Assembly: GCF_019603315.1 (NCBI RefSeq) | Contig: NZ_CP080649.1 | Location: forward strand, 2,552,176-2,616,175 | DNA: 64,000 nucleotides | Source of the DNA: Ruficoccus sp. ZRK36 | GTDB taxonomy: Bacteria > Verrucomicrobiota > Verrucomicrobiia > Opitutales > Cerasicoccaceae | Direction of reading: 5' to 3' | In this document: positions 1 to 8,346 of the stretch, piece after piece | Layout: every line of letters starts with the position of its first letter | Numbering within the stretch: the stretch's first letter is position 1 | Notes under the pieces: generated by a model | What the model was told of the DNA's origin: nothing | What the model saw: the letters and a program-made list of their open reading frames with translations, nothing else | Databases searched by the model: none | Translations under genes and position numbers: made by a program

Positions 1-1007
1 CCGGTGACGACGATGAGGGTTTCGTTCGGGTGCTCGTTGTAGAAGGCGATAGCCTTGCCCACGGCGTTGTCGAAGTCGATCGTGTCGCCGATCGTGCCCA
101 TGGCGTCATTGGCGTGACAGGCCCAGTCGATCTTGCCGCCTTCGACCATCAGGAAGAAGCCGCTATTGTTATTGTCATAGAGGCAGTCGATGGCGATTTC
201 GGTCATCTCGGCGAGGGAGATGGCGTCCTCGGCGCGGTCGATTTCGTAGGGCATGGCGGAGCTGCTCTGGAGCACCGGCACCGTGCACACGACCATGTCC
301 TGCGGAGTGGTCTTGAGGGCGCGGATGGAGGCGGTGTCGTTGAGCATGGAGTAGCCGGCGACTTCAAACATTTCGTTCAGCGTGTCACCTTCCATGGCCG
401 GGAAGGCCGTGGGGTAGGCGTTGTTGGAAGCGCGCTTCCAGCCGCCACCGCCGAAGAAGTTGAAGCCGGACTGGGCAGCCTGCACAGCGACCAGTTCATA
501 CGAATTACGGGAGTCCACGTTGGCGTAGAAGGCGCCGGGAGTGGCGTGGTCGAGCGAGACGCTGGAGACGACACCGACCTTGTAGCCCTTTTCCTGGGCA
601 AGCTCGGCGACACTCTTGAAGTTGGTGCTCAGGCTGGAGTCCTTACCGATGGTGCCGACGAGGGTCTTTGATCCGGTGGCCAGAGCGGTACCGGCAGCGG
701 CGGAGTCCGTGATGAAGCGGTCCGTGGCGTAGGTGGTGTTGATCCCGGCGACGGGCAGCAGGTTCATGTTCAGGCGATTCTGCGGCTGGTCAACGTCGGT
801 AGCGATGTTGGCATCACCGCCATTGAGGGCGACGAGGTAGGCCTCGGCAGCCTGGATCTGGACGGAGGCCATGCCGTCACCGATGAGGAAGATGACATAC
901 TTGGCGCCGACGGTCTCGCGGCTGGGGCGAGCCTGCAAGCTCGTAGCGGAAAACGCGAGGGCAGCGGTCAGGCCGGCAAACGCGCAGGATTGGAAGAATT
1001 TTTTCAT
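1..1007 (-). CDS. alkaline phosphatase, C-terminus cut off by window edge
   Basis: Periplasmic phosphomonoesterase that releases phosphate from organic phosphates. I translated 335 residues from the ATG at 1005-1007; the reading frame runs off the left edge. Residues 1-26 form a signal peptide ending LQA. Metal-site motif IGDGM is at 42-46 (Asp44), and the nucleophile motif TDSAAAGTA places Ser102. EGGKIDWACHAND at 289-301 supplies Glu289, Asp294 and His298, with the same spacing as Glu322/Asp327/His331 of E. coli PhoA. The missing part would hold the last metal-binding His. No clear Shine-Dalgarno was seen. A 67-bp gap separates it from the co-oriented PEP-CTERM gene upstream. The family call is secure; whether it is phosphate-starvation regulated cannot be read here. 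Confidence 0.93.
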   Translation of the reverse strand, partial: MKKFFQSCAFAGLTAALAFSATSLQARPSRETVGAKYVIFLIGDGMASVQIQAAEAYLVALNGGDANIATDVDQPQNRLNMNLLPVAGINTTYATDRFITDSAAAGTALATGSKTLVGTIGKDSSLSTNFKSVAELAQEKGYKVGVVSSVSLDHATPGAFYANVDSRNSYELVAVQAAQSGFNFFGGGGWKRASNNAYPTAFPAMEGDTLNEMFEVAGYSMLNDTASIRALKTTPQDMVVCTVPVLQSSSAMPYEIDRAEDAISLAEMTEIAIDCLYDNNNSGFFLMVEGGKIDWACHANDAMGTIGDTIDFDNAVGKAIAFYNEHPNETLIVVT

Positions 1008-1074
1008 GATATGACTAACAGTGTTGATGGTATTCGTATGGATATAGTTCTAACAGCGAACTAAAGATGATAGC

Positions 1075-1800
1075 TTAGCGGAGGGTGCGTCGGCGGCGAT
1101 AGGCGACGAGGGCCAGCGCGGCGAGACCGGCGAGGATGCCGTAGGTCGAGGGCTCGGGGACGGCATCGTAGGAGGCGGAGTCCACCTCGATCCAGGAGAT
1201 GTAGGAGGCGTTATTAACCGACAGCCCCGGATCAGCGCCGATGTCGATAAAGATACCGTCGGCAGAGTTTTCCACCGTGAAGGTGAAGGACTCGATGATC
1301 ATGTCCGTCTCCACGTCGTAGAGGCTGCTTCTGCTGATCGCGCTGATGATGCTCGACTCGCTGCTGTCGCTGTAGTACAGCTCCAGACCTAGGTCGTAGT
1401 TCTGGCGCCACTCGGAGTCACCGAGGTCGGCGAAGTAGCAGATCTGCACGCTGAAGAGCTGGGTCTCGTAGCCGGAGATGGCCGGCATCCAGATGCTCAG
1501 GTCATAGTTGGAGGTGGTTTCGAGCCAGTTGCCGTCCGAGTCACTGTAGCGGGCGGTGTTGCCGTTGAGCGAGACGAGGTCGGGAGCGTCCATCCCGGCC
1601 ACGCCCCCGTCGACGGTGTTGCCATTATAGTCTACAACTTCGTAGACGTCGGCCTGTGCCGAATCTGACGAGTTGAAGAGGCTGTAGTAGTTGTATTCGA
1701 CGTGGACGGAGTTGTCTCCGCCGATCCAGTCGAGACCGACCTCTGCCTGCAGGGCGGAAGCAGACAGGAGGAGTCCGATGAGTAGCTGTTTAGTGTACAT
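1075..1800 (-). CDS. PEP-CTERM sorted secreted protein
   Basis: 241-residue exported protein of unknown function. A signal peptide (about 1-19, ending LQA) is followed by an acidic, Ser/Tyr/Asp-rich beta-type domain without a recognisable catalytic motif. The C-terminus is a textbook PEP-CTERM tail: VPEPSTYGIL at about 214-223, a hydrophobic helix, then the basic end YRRRRTLR. In known systems this tail is recognised by an exosortase and is often linked to exopolysaccharide export; no exosortase is visible in the window. It could be co-transcribed with the alkaline phosphatase 67 bp downstream. ATG start at 1800. Confidence 0.85.
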   Translation of the reverse strand: MYTKQLLIGLLLSASALQAEVGLDWIGGDNSVHVEYNYYSLFNSSDSAQADVYEVVDYNGNTVDGGVAGMDAPDLVSLNGNTARYSDSDGNWLETTSNYDLSIWMPAISGYETQLFSVQICYFADLGDSEWRQNYDLGLELYYSDSSESSIISAISRSSLYDVETDMIIESFTFTVENSADGIFIDIGADPGLSVNNASYISWIEVDSASYDAVPEPSTYGILAGLAALALVAYRRRRTLR

Positions 1801-2218
1801 GATTCACCAATGTGGGTTGAAGGAATGATAGGTGTTTCCTGCCGTCGCAGCCTTGCGCCAGCATGGGTGAAGTATATCCGTAACATGCTACTAATGCATT
1901 CGCTTTGCGTTAATGTTGTATGCGTTTTGCGTTAAAATATCATGGCTAACGTGTCTGTGCTGGCACGAAATCCACCCGCCCGTCATCGTTGTGACAGGAA
2001 AAACACTCCGACGTGGGGGAAAGCTCCCAAACGCACGGAAGGTGAGCCCGTAGTCAGGGCCGGGGGACGATCATGGCGTTTGTGACGTTGATACGATCGT
2101 ATCACCCGATGTATTCAATAATGGATACGGGCATGCATAGCCACTCCGCTCGCGAAAGCGCCAAGCTCAATGAGGCCTCTCAGCTATGGCCGAAGCCTCT
2201 CCAGGGGGGCAGCGACTC
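1801..2218. other. intergenic region, 418 bp
   Basis: No convincing gene. It separates the end of opgH from the start of the PEP-CTERM gene and should hold the promoter of the latter. The only clear structure is a 10-bp direct repeat at 1905-1935, listed separately. I saw no hairpin with a T-run near 2,130-2,218 that would terminate opgH. Confidence 0.5.
1905..1935 (-). promoter_or_regulatory. tandem TTTGCGTTAA repeats, possible operator
   Basis: TTTGCGTTAA occurs at 1905-1914 and again at 1926-1935, exactly 21 bp apart (two helical turns), about 105-135 bp upstream of the PEP-CTERM start. This spacing suits a pair of protein sites on one DNA face. The role is inferred; no binding family is recognised. 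Confidence 0.3.
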
Positions 2219-4363
2219 TTACTCCGTACGCTGATGGAAAAGCATGCGGTAGGTATAGCTGCGGCTGGCCTCTTGCCACCAGGGGCTCAGCTCGTGGTTG
2301 GGGCGCGACCAGACCAGCTTGTGGAGGCGGAGCGTGGACTCGTAGTCGAGCAGCAGCCGCATCTTTTCGTTATTCGTGAGGGCTTCCGCGCCCTCTTGAA
2401 GCAGCTTGTGCTCCAGCGCCTGTAGTGCCTTGCGGGCGCATGGGTCAGGCTGTGACTTCTCGCGCATGAGCAGGCCGTGCAGGGCGTTAATGTACGGGTC
2501 CAGTACGACACCGAGCAGCCCGATGTCCTCAAAGCGCTCCATCGAGGCGGGGAGGGGGGCGTCCTCCTCGCAGCGGGTGAGCAGGTCGCGGATCTCGTGC
2601 GGCGGGTCTGTCTCCTCGGGGCTGAGCAGCAGGCCGCGCTTGCGGAACCACCGTCCAGCGGTCTCCCGGCTGGTGTAGACCGATAAGGGCACGGCCAGTA
2701 GCCAACCCAGCAGGACCGGACTCATCCACCAGAAAAGAATCGGGCTGATGGTCCAGGTCAGGATGCCCCAGAGGATACCCACGACGACGTGGCCACCCTG
2801 AGCTGCGATGGCTTCGCGCCAGGGTGTGCCGTCTGCACTGTCCCGCACCTGCGTGGACCATTTTACCTTTTGCCCGAGCAGGATCGTGAGCACGAACCCA
2901 CTGTGAAAGAGCATCATCGACGGAGCGATCAGCGTGAAGAAAAAGACCTCGATGGCAACGGAGCCCGCCGCCCTGAACCAGCCCCCGAAGCGTTTTGCCT
3001 GCCGAGGTTTTGCCGCCAGCCAGATCAGGGTCATGGCCTTGGGGCCAAAGATCATCAGCCCGGTCATGCCGAGCAGGATGAGGCCCTGGTCGGAGAGGGA
3101 TTCCGGCATCCAGGAGAAGAGACTGGCGCGGGGGACGAGGGTGAGCTCGCTGCCGACCCAGCGGTAGGTGCCGAGCGTTGCGAGTCCGAGAAACAGCAGC
3201 CACAGCGGCGAGGCGATATAGCCGAGGATGCCGTTGATCATGTGAATGCGGCTGCGGTGGGGGATGCGCCCGAAGAGCACCAGCCAGGCATGCTGGAGAT
3301 TTCCCTGACACCAGCGGCGGTCGCGCTTGGCCATGTCGATGAGGGTGGGGGGCATCTCCTCGTAGCTGCCCTCCATGTCGTAGCCGAGCCATACCTCAAA
3401 CCCGGCCTTGTGCATGAGCACGGCCTCCACGAAGTCGTGGCTGAGGACGCGCCCTCCCAGCGGCTCGACGCCCGGCAGCTCCGGCAGCGTGCAGTACTTC
3501 AGAAAAGGTTTCAGGCGGATGATGGCGTTATGGCCCCAGTAGTTGCCGTAGTCCTGCTGCCAGGCATTGAGCCCGGCCCCGGAGAGCAGGCCGTGTACGC
3601 GGTTGGTGAACTGCTGGAGCCGCGCCAGGAGGGTCTTCCCGTTGAAGAGACCGGGCATGGTCTGGAGGATGCCGACCTGCTCGTTGCGCTCCATCATCTC
3701 GGTCATGCGGACAATGCAGGTGGCGCTCATCAGGCTGTCCGCATCGAAGCAGAGCATGTAGTCGTAGTTCCCGGCCCAGCGGCGGCAGAAGTCGGCCACG
3801 TTGCCGGACTTCTGGTTGATGTTGTTACGGCGGCGGCGGTAGAAAAGCTTGCCGTGGGCACCGAGGCGCAGGGCGGTTTCGTTCCAGGCGATTTCCTCGG
3901 CGATCCAGTTATCGGCGTCGGTCGAGTCGCTGAGCACAAACACGTCGTAGTGCTCGATCTGGCCAAGCTCTTTCAAGTGTTTGTAAACGGTCTCGACTCC
4001 CGCGAAGAAACGCTCCGGGTCCTCATTGTAGATGGGGAAGATCAACGCCGTGCGGCTGGTGAGCTTGATCGTCGCAGGGTCCCGGTCGAGGTCGATGGTA
4101 CGGGTGATGCGGTGAGGGTCGTCCCGGCGCAGCACCATAAACAGCCCGACCAGTGGCTGCACAAACCCGAAGGCGACATGCGCGAACAATATGACAAACA
4201 GCACCAGCATGAGAAAGCTGGTGGCGGTGAAGCCGACCCGGTTGAGCAGATCCCAGTAAATCGTGCCAGCGATCAGGGTCAGCAGAATGTGCAGGCCAAA
4301 GAGCACCTGGCGGGCGAAACCCCCACTGGGCGTCGTCGAGACGGGTTGTGCTTCGTCGCTCAT
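2219..4363 (-). CDS. opgH: glucans biosynthesis glucosyltransferase OpgH
   Basis: Inner-membrane GT2-family glucosyltransferase that makes the beta-glucan backbone of osmoregulated periplasmic glucans from UDP-glucose. 714 residues. Membrane segments lie near 20-75 and again in the C-terminal half. The cytosolic catalytic domain shows FPIYNEDPE, VFVLSDSTDADN, the metal-binding CFDADSLM, SHDFVEAVLMHKAG and KRDRRWCQGNLQH, each matching E. coli OpgH. E. coli OpgH (847 aa) carries about 130 extra N-terminal cytosolic residues that are absent here; the separate small gene upstream may take their place. The ATG at 4361-4363 overlaps the upstream stop (ATGA), so translation is probably coupled. Third gene of opgG-orf-opgH. 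Confidence 0.95.
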   Translation of the reverse strand: MSDEAQPVSTTPSGGFARQVLFGLHILLTLIAGTIYWDLLNRVGFTATSFLMLVLFVILFAHVAFGFVQPLVGLFMVLRRDDPHRITRTIDLDRDPATIKLTSRTALIFPIYNEDPERFFAGVETVYKHLKELGQIEHYDVFVLSDSTDADNWIAEEIAWNETALRLGAHGKLFYRRRRNNINQKSGNVADFCRRWAGNYDYMLCFDADSLMSATCIVRMTEMMERNEQVGILQTMPGLFNGKTLLARLQQFTNRVHGLLSGAGLNAWQQDYGNYWGHNAIIRLKPFLKYCTLPELPGVEPLGGRVLSHDFVEAVLMHKAGFEVWLGYDMEGSYEEMPPTLIDMAKRDRRWCQGNLQHAWLVLFGRIPHRSRIHMINGILGYIASPLWLLFLGLATLGTYRWVGSELTLVPRASLFSWMPESLSDQGLILLGMTGLMIFGPKAMTLIWLAAKPRQAKRFGGWFRAAGSVAIEVFFFTLIAPSMMLFHSGFVLTILLGQKVKWSTQVRDSADGTPWREAIAAQGGHVVVGILWGILTWTISPILFWWMSPVLLGWLLAVPLSVYTSRETAGRWFRKRGLLLSPEETDPPHEIRDLLTRCEEDAPLPASMERFEDIGLLGVVLDPYINALHGLLMREKSQPDPCARKALQALEHKLLQEGAEALTNNEKMRLLLDYESTLRLHKLVWSRPNHELSPWWQEASRSYTYRMLFHQRTE

Positions 4364-4923
4364 CGGGCCAGGTAAATGACGGTTACGATCCCTGCGGCCA
4401 CGATGGCGGAAAAGGTAAACATGCGCAGGAGCGAGTTCTGGAACAGGCGGCGTGTGCCCTCGGCAACGTCGCTCACCGTATCAAACTGAATCTGGGGCAC
4501 ACCGACGCTGGTGCGGTGCAGGTTGGGGACGCCGATGATGCCTGCCTCGCGCACAGCCTGAAGCAGCTCGGGCGCAAAGTCATCATGACTCAGGAAAGCC
4601 TCGGGCCAGCGAGGAATGATCCGCGCGGCCTGTACGATGGTCAACATACGGGCGGTTGAGTAGCCGTTGCGGCTGCTTTCGTCGGTGGCGTCATTGAGTC
4701 GCTTCAGCCAGATGGTGACGCGTTCGCGCAGTTTTTCCACCGCCAGAGCCTCCGGCTCCTGAGCGTCGGGGGCACCTGCTAGGGCCTCGTGCACGATGTC
4801 TCGTGCCAGCTCGTGGCGTACGTAGGCGTTCTCTACCTGGTACGCACGCAGCAGCAGCGCGACTTTACGGTAGGCGCGGTCCCAGCGGGCTAAATCTGCG
4901 GACGGATGCTCTAGGGGCGCCAT
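4360..4923 (-). CDS. small membrane-anchored protein in the opg operon, function unknown
   Basis: 187 residues from the ATG at 4923; a GTG at 4935 would add four. Not a family I recognise. The body is hydrophilic and helical (for example YRKVALLLRAYQVENAYVRHEL near the start; AVEKLRERVTIWLKRLND in the middle). It ends in one hydrophobic segment, FTFSAIVAAGIVTVIYLA, followed by Arg: a C-terminal anchor with the bulk in the cytosol. It lies between opgG (13-bp overlap) and opgH (4-bp overlap), so it is surely co-expressed. Because the opgH product here lacks the N-terminal cytosolic domain of E. coli OpgH, this protein may be a detached regulatory or assembly subunit. That is inference from position and size only. 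Confidence 0.8.
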   Translation of the reverse strand: MAPLEHPSADLARWDRAYRKVALLLRAYQVENAYVRHELARDIVHEALAGAPDAQEPEALAVEKLRERVTIWLKRLNDATDESSRNGYSTARMLTIVQAARIIPRWPEAFLSHDDFAPELLQAVREAGIIGVPNLHRTSVGVPQIQFDTVSDVAEGTRRLFQNSLLRMFTFSAIVAAGIVTVIYLAR

Positions 4924-6410
4924 TGATAGATCCACATTTCACTCAGCGGCTGGTCGCCACGCCAGAGCTGGAGCTGCAGGTCGGCCAGCTCGGTTTGCGG
5001 GAGCGCGCGCAGGTCGAAGTGTACGCGCAGGCCGGTCGTCTCCGGGTTATACATGATGTGGGGCTGTTGCACGATCTCGGCCCCGTCAGCACTCAGGCGT
5101 GCGGTCAGGTCGCGGATCTCCACGGGCTTGAATTTATCCGGTGCGCTGATGTCGAGGATGAAGGTTTCGGCATCGGCGTGGTGCCAGGAGTCGCCGATCC
5201 GGGTGGCCTCGATTTTCTGGAGCTTGGTGTCCGGGTCGGCAAACTGGAAGTTCAGCCAGTAGTTGAGCTCGTAGGGGACGCCGGGCTTAGGCTCCTCCGT
5301 GGGACGGAAGAACGCCACCATGTTATCAACGGTCTCGGTATCCTGATGGAATTCGAAGAGCACGACATCGCCCTTGGGCCATGTGCCCTGGGTCTGGACC
5401 CAGGCCGAGGGACGCTCATGATAATGCTCGCTCAGATCCTGGTAATTAGCGAAGAGCCGGTCGCGCTGGAGCAGTCCGAAGCCGTGTAGCTTCTCTGTGG
5501 GAAAGACGGTCAGGTGGTTACCGGGGTAGTTTGTGAGGGGGCGCCAGATCCAGCTCGTCCCGTCGTTGATCAGGAGGCCGTCTGAGTCGTGGACCTCCGG
5601 CCGCCAGTCGCCGATGAGCTGGTCACGGGCTTCGCCGTACCAGAACATGCTCGTGAGCGGTGCGAAGTAAATATCTCCGCGGGCATCCTGACGGCGAAAA
5701 ATACGGGCCGTGACCTCGATCTGGGTATTCTCGCCGGGCGTGAGGTAAAAGCGATAGGCACCGGTCACGCTAGGGCCCTCCAGCAGGGCAAGGATTTCCA
5801 GCGAACGGGCGTCGGGGGCGGGTTTTTTCAGCCAGAACCGGCTGAAGCGCGGGAATTCCTCGTTATCACCGCCCGTCCCGACGGCGATACCACGGGCTGA
5901 GATCCCATAGTACTGATCCCGGCCTAGGGCACGGAGGTAGGAGGCCCCCTGAAAGACAAGCACATCGTCGAAGACGTCCGGCTTGTTGAGCGGGGTGCGA
6001 ATGCGCAGCCCGGCATAGCCCTGCAGGTCCCACTCGTCGGGGTTGACCCCGGTCAGCTCGAAATTAAAAAAATCCTTCACGTAGGGGATCTGCTGGGAGT
6101 GCGTATCGCTGTACTCATTGATCTGCACGGTCTCCGGGTAGATGTACCCGTTGTGAAAGAAATCGACCTGAAAGGGCAGCCCGGCGGTTTTCCAGAGCGC
6201 CTTATCCTTGTTGAAGCGGATTTTCCGGTACTCATCGAAGTCCAGAGCGACCAGCTCCTGCGGTAAAGCATCAGAAGGGCTGGTATAGGGCTTGGCAGCC
6301 AGGTCACGGGCAATTCCCGTGACATATTCCAGATTGATTTCGCGCCTTTCAAAGGCATGGACGCTGTGCAGGGCGCAAAGACCCAGCAGGATGCTCAAGC
6401 TTAACCTCAT
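4911..6410 (-). CDS. opgG: periplasmic glucan biosynthesis protein OpgG
   Basis: Periplasmic protein required with OpgH for making and branching osmoregulated periplasmic glucans. 499 residues from the ATG at 6410; an in-frame GTG at 6428 adds six. A signal peptide (about 1-20, ending VHA) precedes the mature start FERREINLEYVTGIARDLA. Typical family segments follow: ALDFDEYRKIRFN, LWKTAGLPFQVDFFHNG, SYLRALGRDQYYGISARGIAVGT and FPRFSRFWLKKP. Length fits the MdoG family (about 500 aa). First gene of the operon, with a terminator for the preceding gene just upstream. Confidence 0.95.
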   Translation of the reverse strand: MRLSLSILLGLCALHSVHAFERREINLEYVTGIARDLAAKPYTSPSDALPQELVALDFDEYRKIRFNKDKALWKTAGLPFQVDFFHNGYIYPETVQINEYSDTHSQQIPYVKDFFNFELTGVNPDEWDLQGYAGLRIRTPLNKPDVFDDVLVFQGASYLRALGRDQYYGISARGIAVGTGGDNEEFPRFSRFWLKKPAPDARSLEILALLEGPSVTGAYRFYLTPGENTQIEVTARIFRRQDARGDIYFAPLTSMFWYGEARDQLIGDWRPEVHDSDGLLINDGTSWIWRPLTNYPGNHLTVFPTEKLHGFGLLQRDRLFANYQDLSEHYHERPSAWVQTQGTWPKGDVVLFEFHQDTETVDNMVAFFRPTEEPKPGVPYELNYWLNFQFADPDTKLQKIEATRIGDSWHHADAETFILDISAPDKFKPVEIRDLTARLSADGAEIVQQPHIMYNPETTGLRVHFDLRALPQTELADLQLQLWRGDQPLSEMWIYQWRP

Positions 6411-6457
6411 GAGGATATATAAACGCACCGGGTTGGGACCCGGTATGGCGGATTCAT

Positions 6458-6489
6458 AAAAAAAGCCGTCCGCCTGAATGGCGAGCGGG
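6458..6489 (-). terminator. rho-independent terminator after the DUF89 gene
   Basis: Read on the minus strand: a GC-rich stem (6466-6474 with 6480-6488, one mismatch and one G-T pair) around a 5-base loop, followed by seven T's (6464-6458). It separates the DUF89 gene from opgG. Confidence 0.75.
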
Positions 6490-6517
6490 GATTCTTATGC
6501 AGGAGTGATGCCAATCT

Positions 6518-7405
6518 TTAGGCGCTGTCAACTCCCGTATGCGTTATGACGATATCGCCAAGCCGCACTTTAGGGTGCCCATTTTCCACCAGAGCATGCG
6601 CGATCATCTCGCATTTGACCATAAAAAGGAGGAAGAAATCGGGCTCCTGGTCAAAGCATTCGGCGTTTGCCTGGCCCTTGGCCAGACGGATGTCGCACTG
6701 GTTGATCTGCTCCCAGACCGGGTAGCTGGCTGCGCTGGAGGGGGGCTTCCCCGGCCCCATTTGCAGGATTTCCACCCTGTCGAGCTCTTGGATGCCGACG
6801 ATATCGGCGTCGGCGGCGAGCGCATCGTTCAGAAAGGCTTCCTCACGAACGACAAAGAGAATCTTCTCCAACCCGCTCTGATCGAGCAGCTGCGTCAGCA
6901 GCAGGCGGTCGAACACGATTTCCCCGGCGTTATCGGCCAGATAGGCGAGGGTGCACGCCGTGCCGAGACGCTCGCGTAAGAGGGGTAAGTCGTTGATGGC
7001 AAAGGGCTGCTTCAGGCAGCGCTCGAGCGTGGCGCCGAGGTCAAAGGGGGCCTGCGGGCCATAGTCGATGATGTTACCGGCCACGGCGAGCCGGACGGCG
7101 TGCTCCAGCGGGTCCATTGACCCCTTCTGCTTGTGCGCGTGGAGTTTCTCAACCCAGGCCGCAGCCTGGGCATTACTGTGCTGTTTGAGCGCCCCGTAGG
7201 GGTCCGGTTGGCCCGTGATCTCGTGCACGATGCGCTGCACAGCGCGCGCCAGTGCGATCGGGGAGTCATCCGGGTCCCCGGCCAGCAGGTGGCCCATCAC
7301 TGCCCGCACGACCAGGTCCTGCTGCTTTTCGTCAGCGCCAGCCAGCCGGGAGGCATGCAGCCCCTGACGAATGAAACAGCTGAAGCAGTCGATGGTCGTT
7401 TTCAT
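6518..7405 (-). CDS. DUF89 / ARMT1-like damage-control phosphatase
   Basis: 295-residue cytosolic protein of the DUF89 family (subfamily I, short bacterial/archaeal type), metal-dependent phosphatases proposed to hydrolyse harmful phosphometabolites. Visible motifs: CFSC (Cys7/Cys10), GNIID (110-114), LADNAGEIVFD (156-166, containing the metal-binding Asp/Asn) and KGQANAECF near the C-terminus. Length matches the subfamily (about 290 aa). The exact substrate is unknown. Single gene with its own downstream terminator; ATG at 7405. Confidence 0.9.
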   Translation of the reverse strand: MKTTIDCFSCFIRQGLHASRLAGADEKQQDLVVRAVMGHLLAGDPDDSPIALARAVQRIVHEITGQPDPYGALKQHSNAQAAAWVEKLHAHKQKGSMDPLEHAVRLAVAGNIIDYGPQAPFDLGATLERCLKQPFAINDLPLLRERLGTACTLAYLADNAGEIVFDRLLLTQLLDQSGLEKILFVVREEAFLNDALAADADIVGIQELDRVEILQMGPGKPPSSAASYPVWEQINQCDIRLAKGQANAECFDQEPDFFLLFMVKCEMIAHALVENGHPKVRLGDIVITHTGVDSA

Positions 7406-7535
7406 GCCAGTTCAAAGGTAACGCTGCGGCCCGCGTAGGCTTCGGCGCAGCGGGCTGGGAGGTTTATCCAAAACCCCATGATGGCGCGGATGTCGGGCAT
7501 GGCAGAGAGCGAAGGGGAAACCGTGGGGAAGGGGA

Positions 7536-7913
7536 TCAGTGGCAGTGGTCGCTGCCCTCGTCGTGGTGGCCATGGCACAGGCCATCCTCGCCCATATGGG
7601 CCAGCTCGCGGGCGTTGAAGGCGGCCAAGGCCTCATCAACGGTCTCGCACGCGGTCTGAAAGACCTCGACGCCCAGCTCGCGCAGGCGGAAGAACGCCCC
7701 GCGTCCGAGCCCCTGGCAGACGACCGCCTGGATATTGTGCTGGCTGATCACATCAACCGGCGTGCACTCGCCGTGCTCGCAGCTCGACTTTTCGCAGAAT
7801 TGGATGATGTCACCGGCGTCGCTGACGACGAGGTGGGCGGGAGCCTGACCAAAGTGCGGCGAAACCGTGCTGAGCAGACCGTTGTTTTCGAGGACCGGCA
7901 AACAGATGTTCAT
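7536..7913 (-). CDS. NifX/NifB-type dinitrogenase iron-molybdenum cofactor domain protein
   Basis: 125 residues from MNICLPVLENNGLLS at 7913; the ORF can be extended 16 codons upstream, but the family begins at this Met. One Fe-Mo-co-binding domain (RNase H-like fold) spans about 1-105: SPHFGQAPAHLVVSD is the classic N-terminal segment, and CQGLGRGAFFRLRELGVEVFQT the C-terminal one. The tail is rich in His, Cys and acidic residues (CHGHHDEGSDHCH), which suggests metal binding. Such proteins occur widely outside nitrogen fixation, often beside DUF134 proteins as here. Precise role unknown. Confidence 0.88.
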   Translation of the reverse strand: MNICLPVLENNGLLSTVSPHFGQAPAHLVVSDAGDIIQFCEKSSCEHGECTPVDVISQHNIQAVVCQGLGRGAFFRLRELGVEVFQTACETVDEALAAFNARELAHMGEDGLCHGHHDEGSDHCH

Positions 7914-8023
7914 GGCTTTAAACTTGCTAGTTGTGGGTATATGCTCATAACTGCGCCCCATGCTCCCGTCAAGCGATTAACTTATGCTTGCGGTGATTTT
8001 CATCAGTCGATCTTTTCCCAGCC

Positions 8024-8317
8024 ATGCGCCCGAAGAAACAACGCTGCATCCGCTGCGAGCTCACGGCTACGGTCTTCAAGCCGCGCGGCGTGCCCACCTG
8101 CGAGCTGCAGATGGTCGTGCTGGAGCCGGATGAGCTGGAGGCGCTGCGGCTGGCAGATGTCGAGCGGCTCCACCACGAGGAGGCGGGTGCCCGCATGGGG
8201 ATTTCGCGCGCGACGTTTGGCCGCATCCTTGAGCGCGCCCGTGGTAAGACCGCCCTTGCGCTGATCGAGGGGCACGCCATCCAGACCAGCGAAGCCCCGG
8301 CCGAGCACAGCTCTTAA
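8024..8317 (+). CDS. DUF134 (UPF0251) DNA-binding protein
   Basis: 97 residues. The N-terminal MRPKKQRCIRCELTATVFKP carries two Cys. A sigma-factor-like helix-turn-helix follows (VVLEPDELEALRLADVERLHHEEAGARMGISRATFGRILERAR). DUF134 proteins are presumed DNA-binding and are commonly found next to NifX-like proteins. Here it is divergent from one across 110 bp, so it may regulate that gene and itself (inference). ATG at 8024. Convergent with hemY, only 29 bp away, without an obvious terminator. Confidence 0.9.
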   Translation: MRPKKQRCIRCELTATVFKPRGVPTCELQMVVLEPDELEALRLADVERLHHEEAGARMGISRATFGRILERARGKTALALIEGHAIQTSEAPAEHSS

Positions 8318-8346
8318 CCCTTGCCCGTCGCCCTGAACGCGGTGGC

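Noticed and set aside
2789-4375. 528-codon ORF opposite opgH
   Set aside because: Shadow of the conserved glucosyltransferase frame; no independent evidence.
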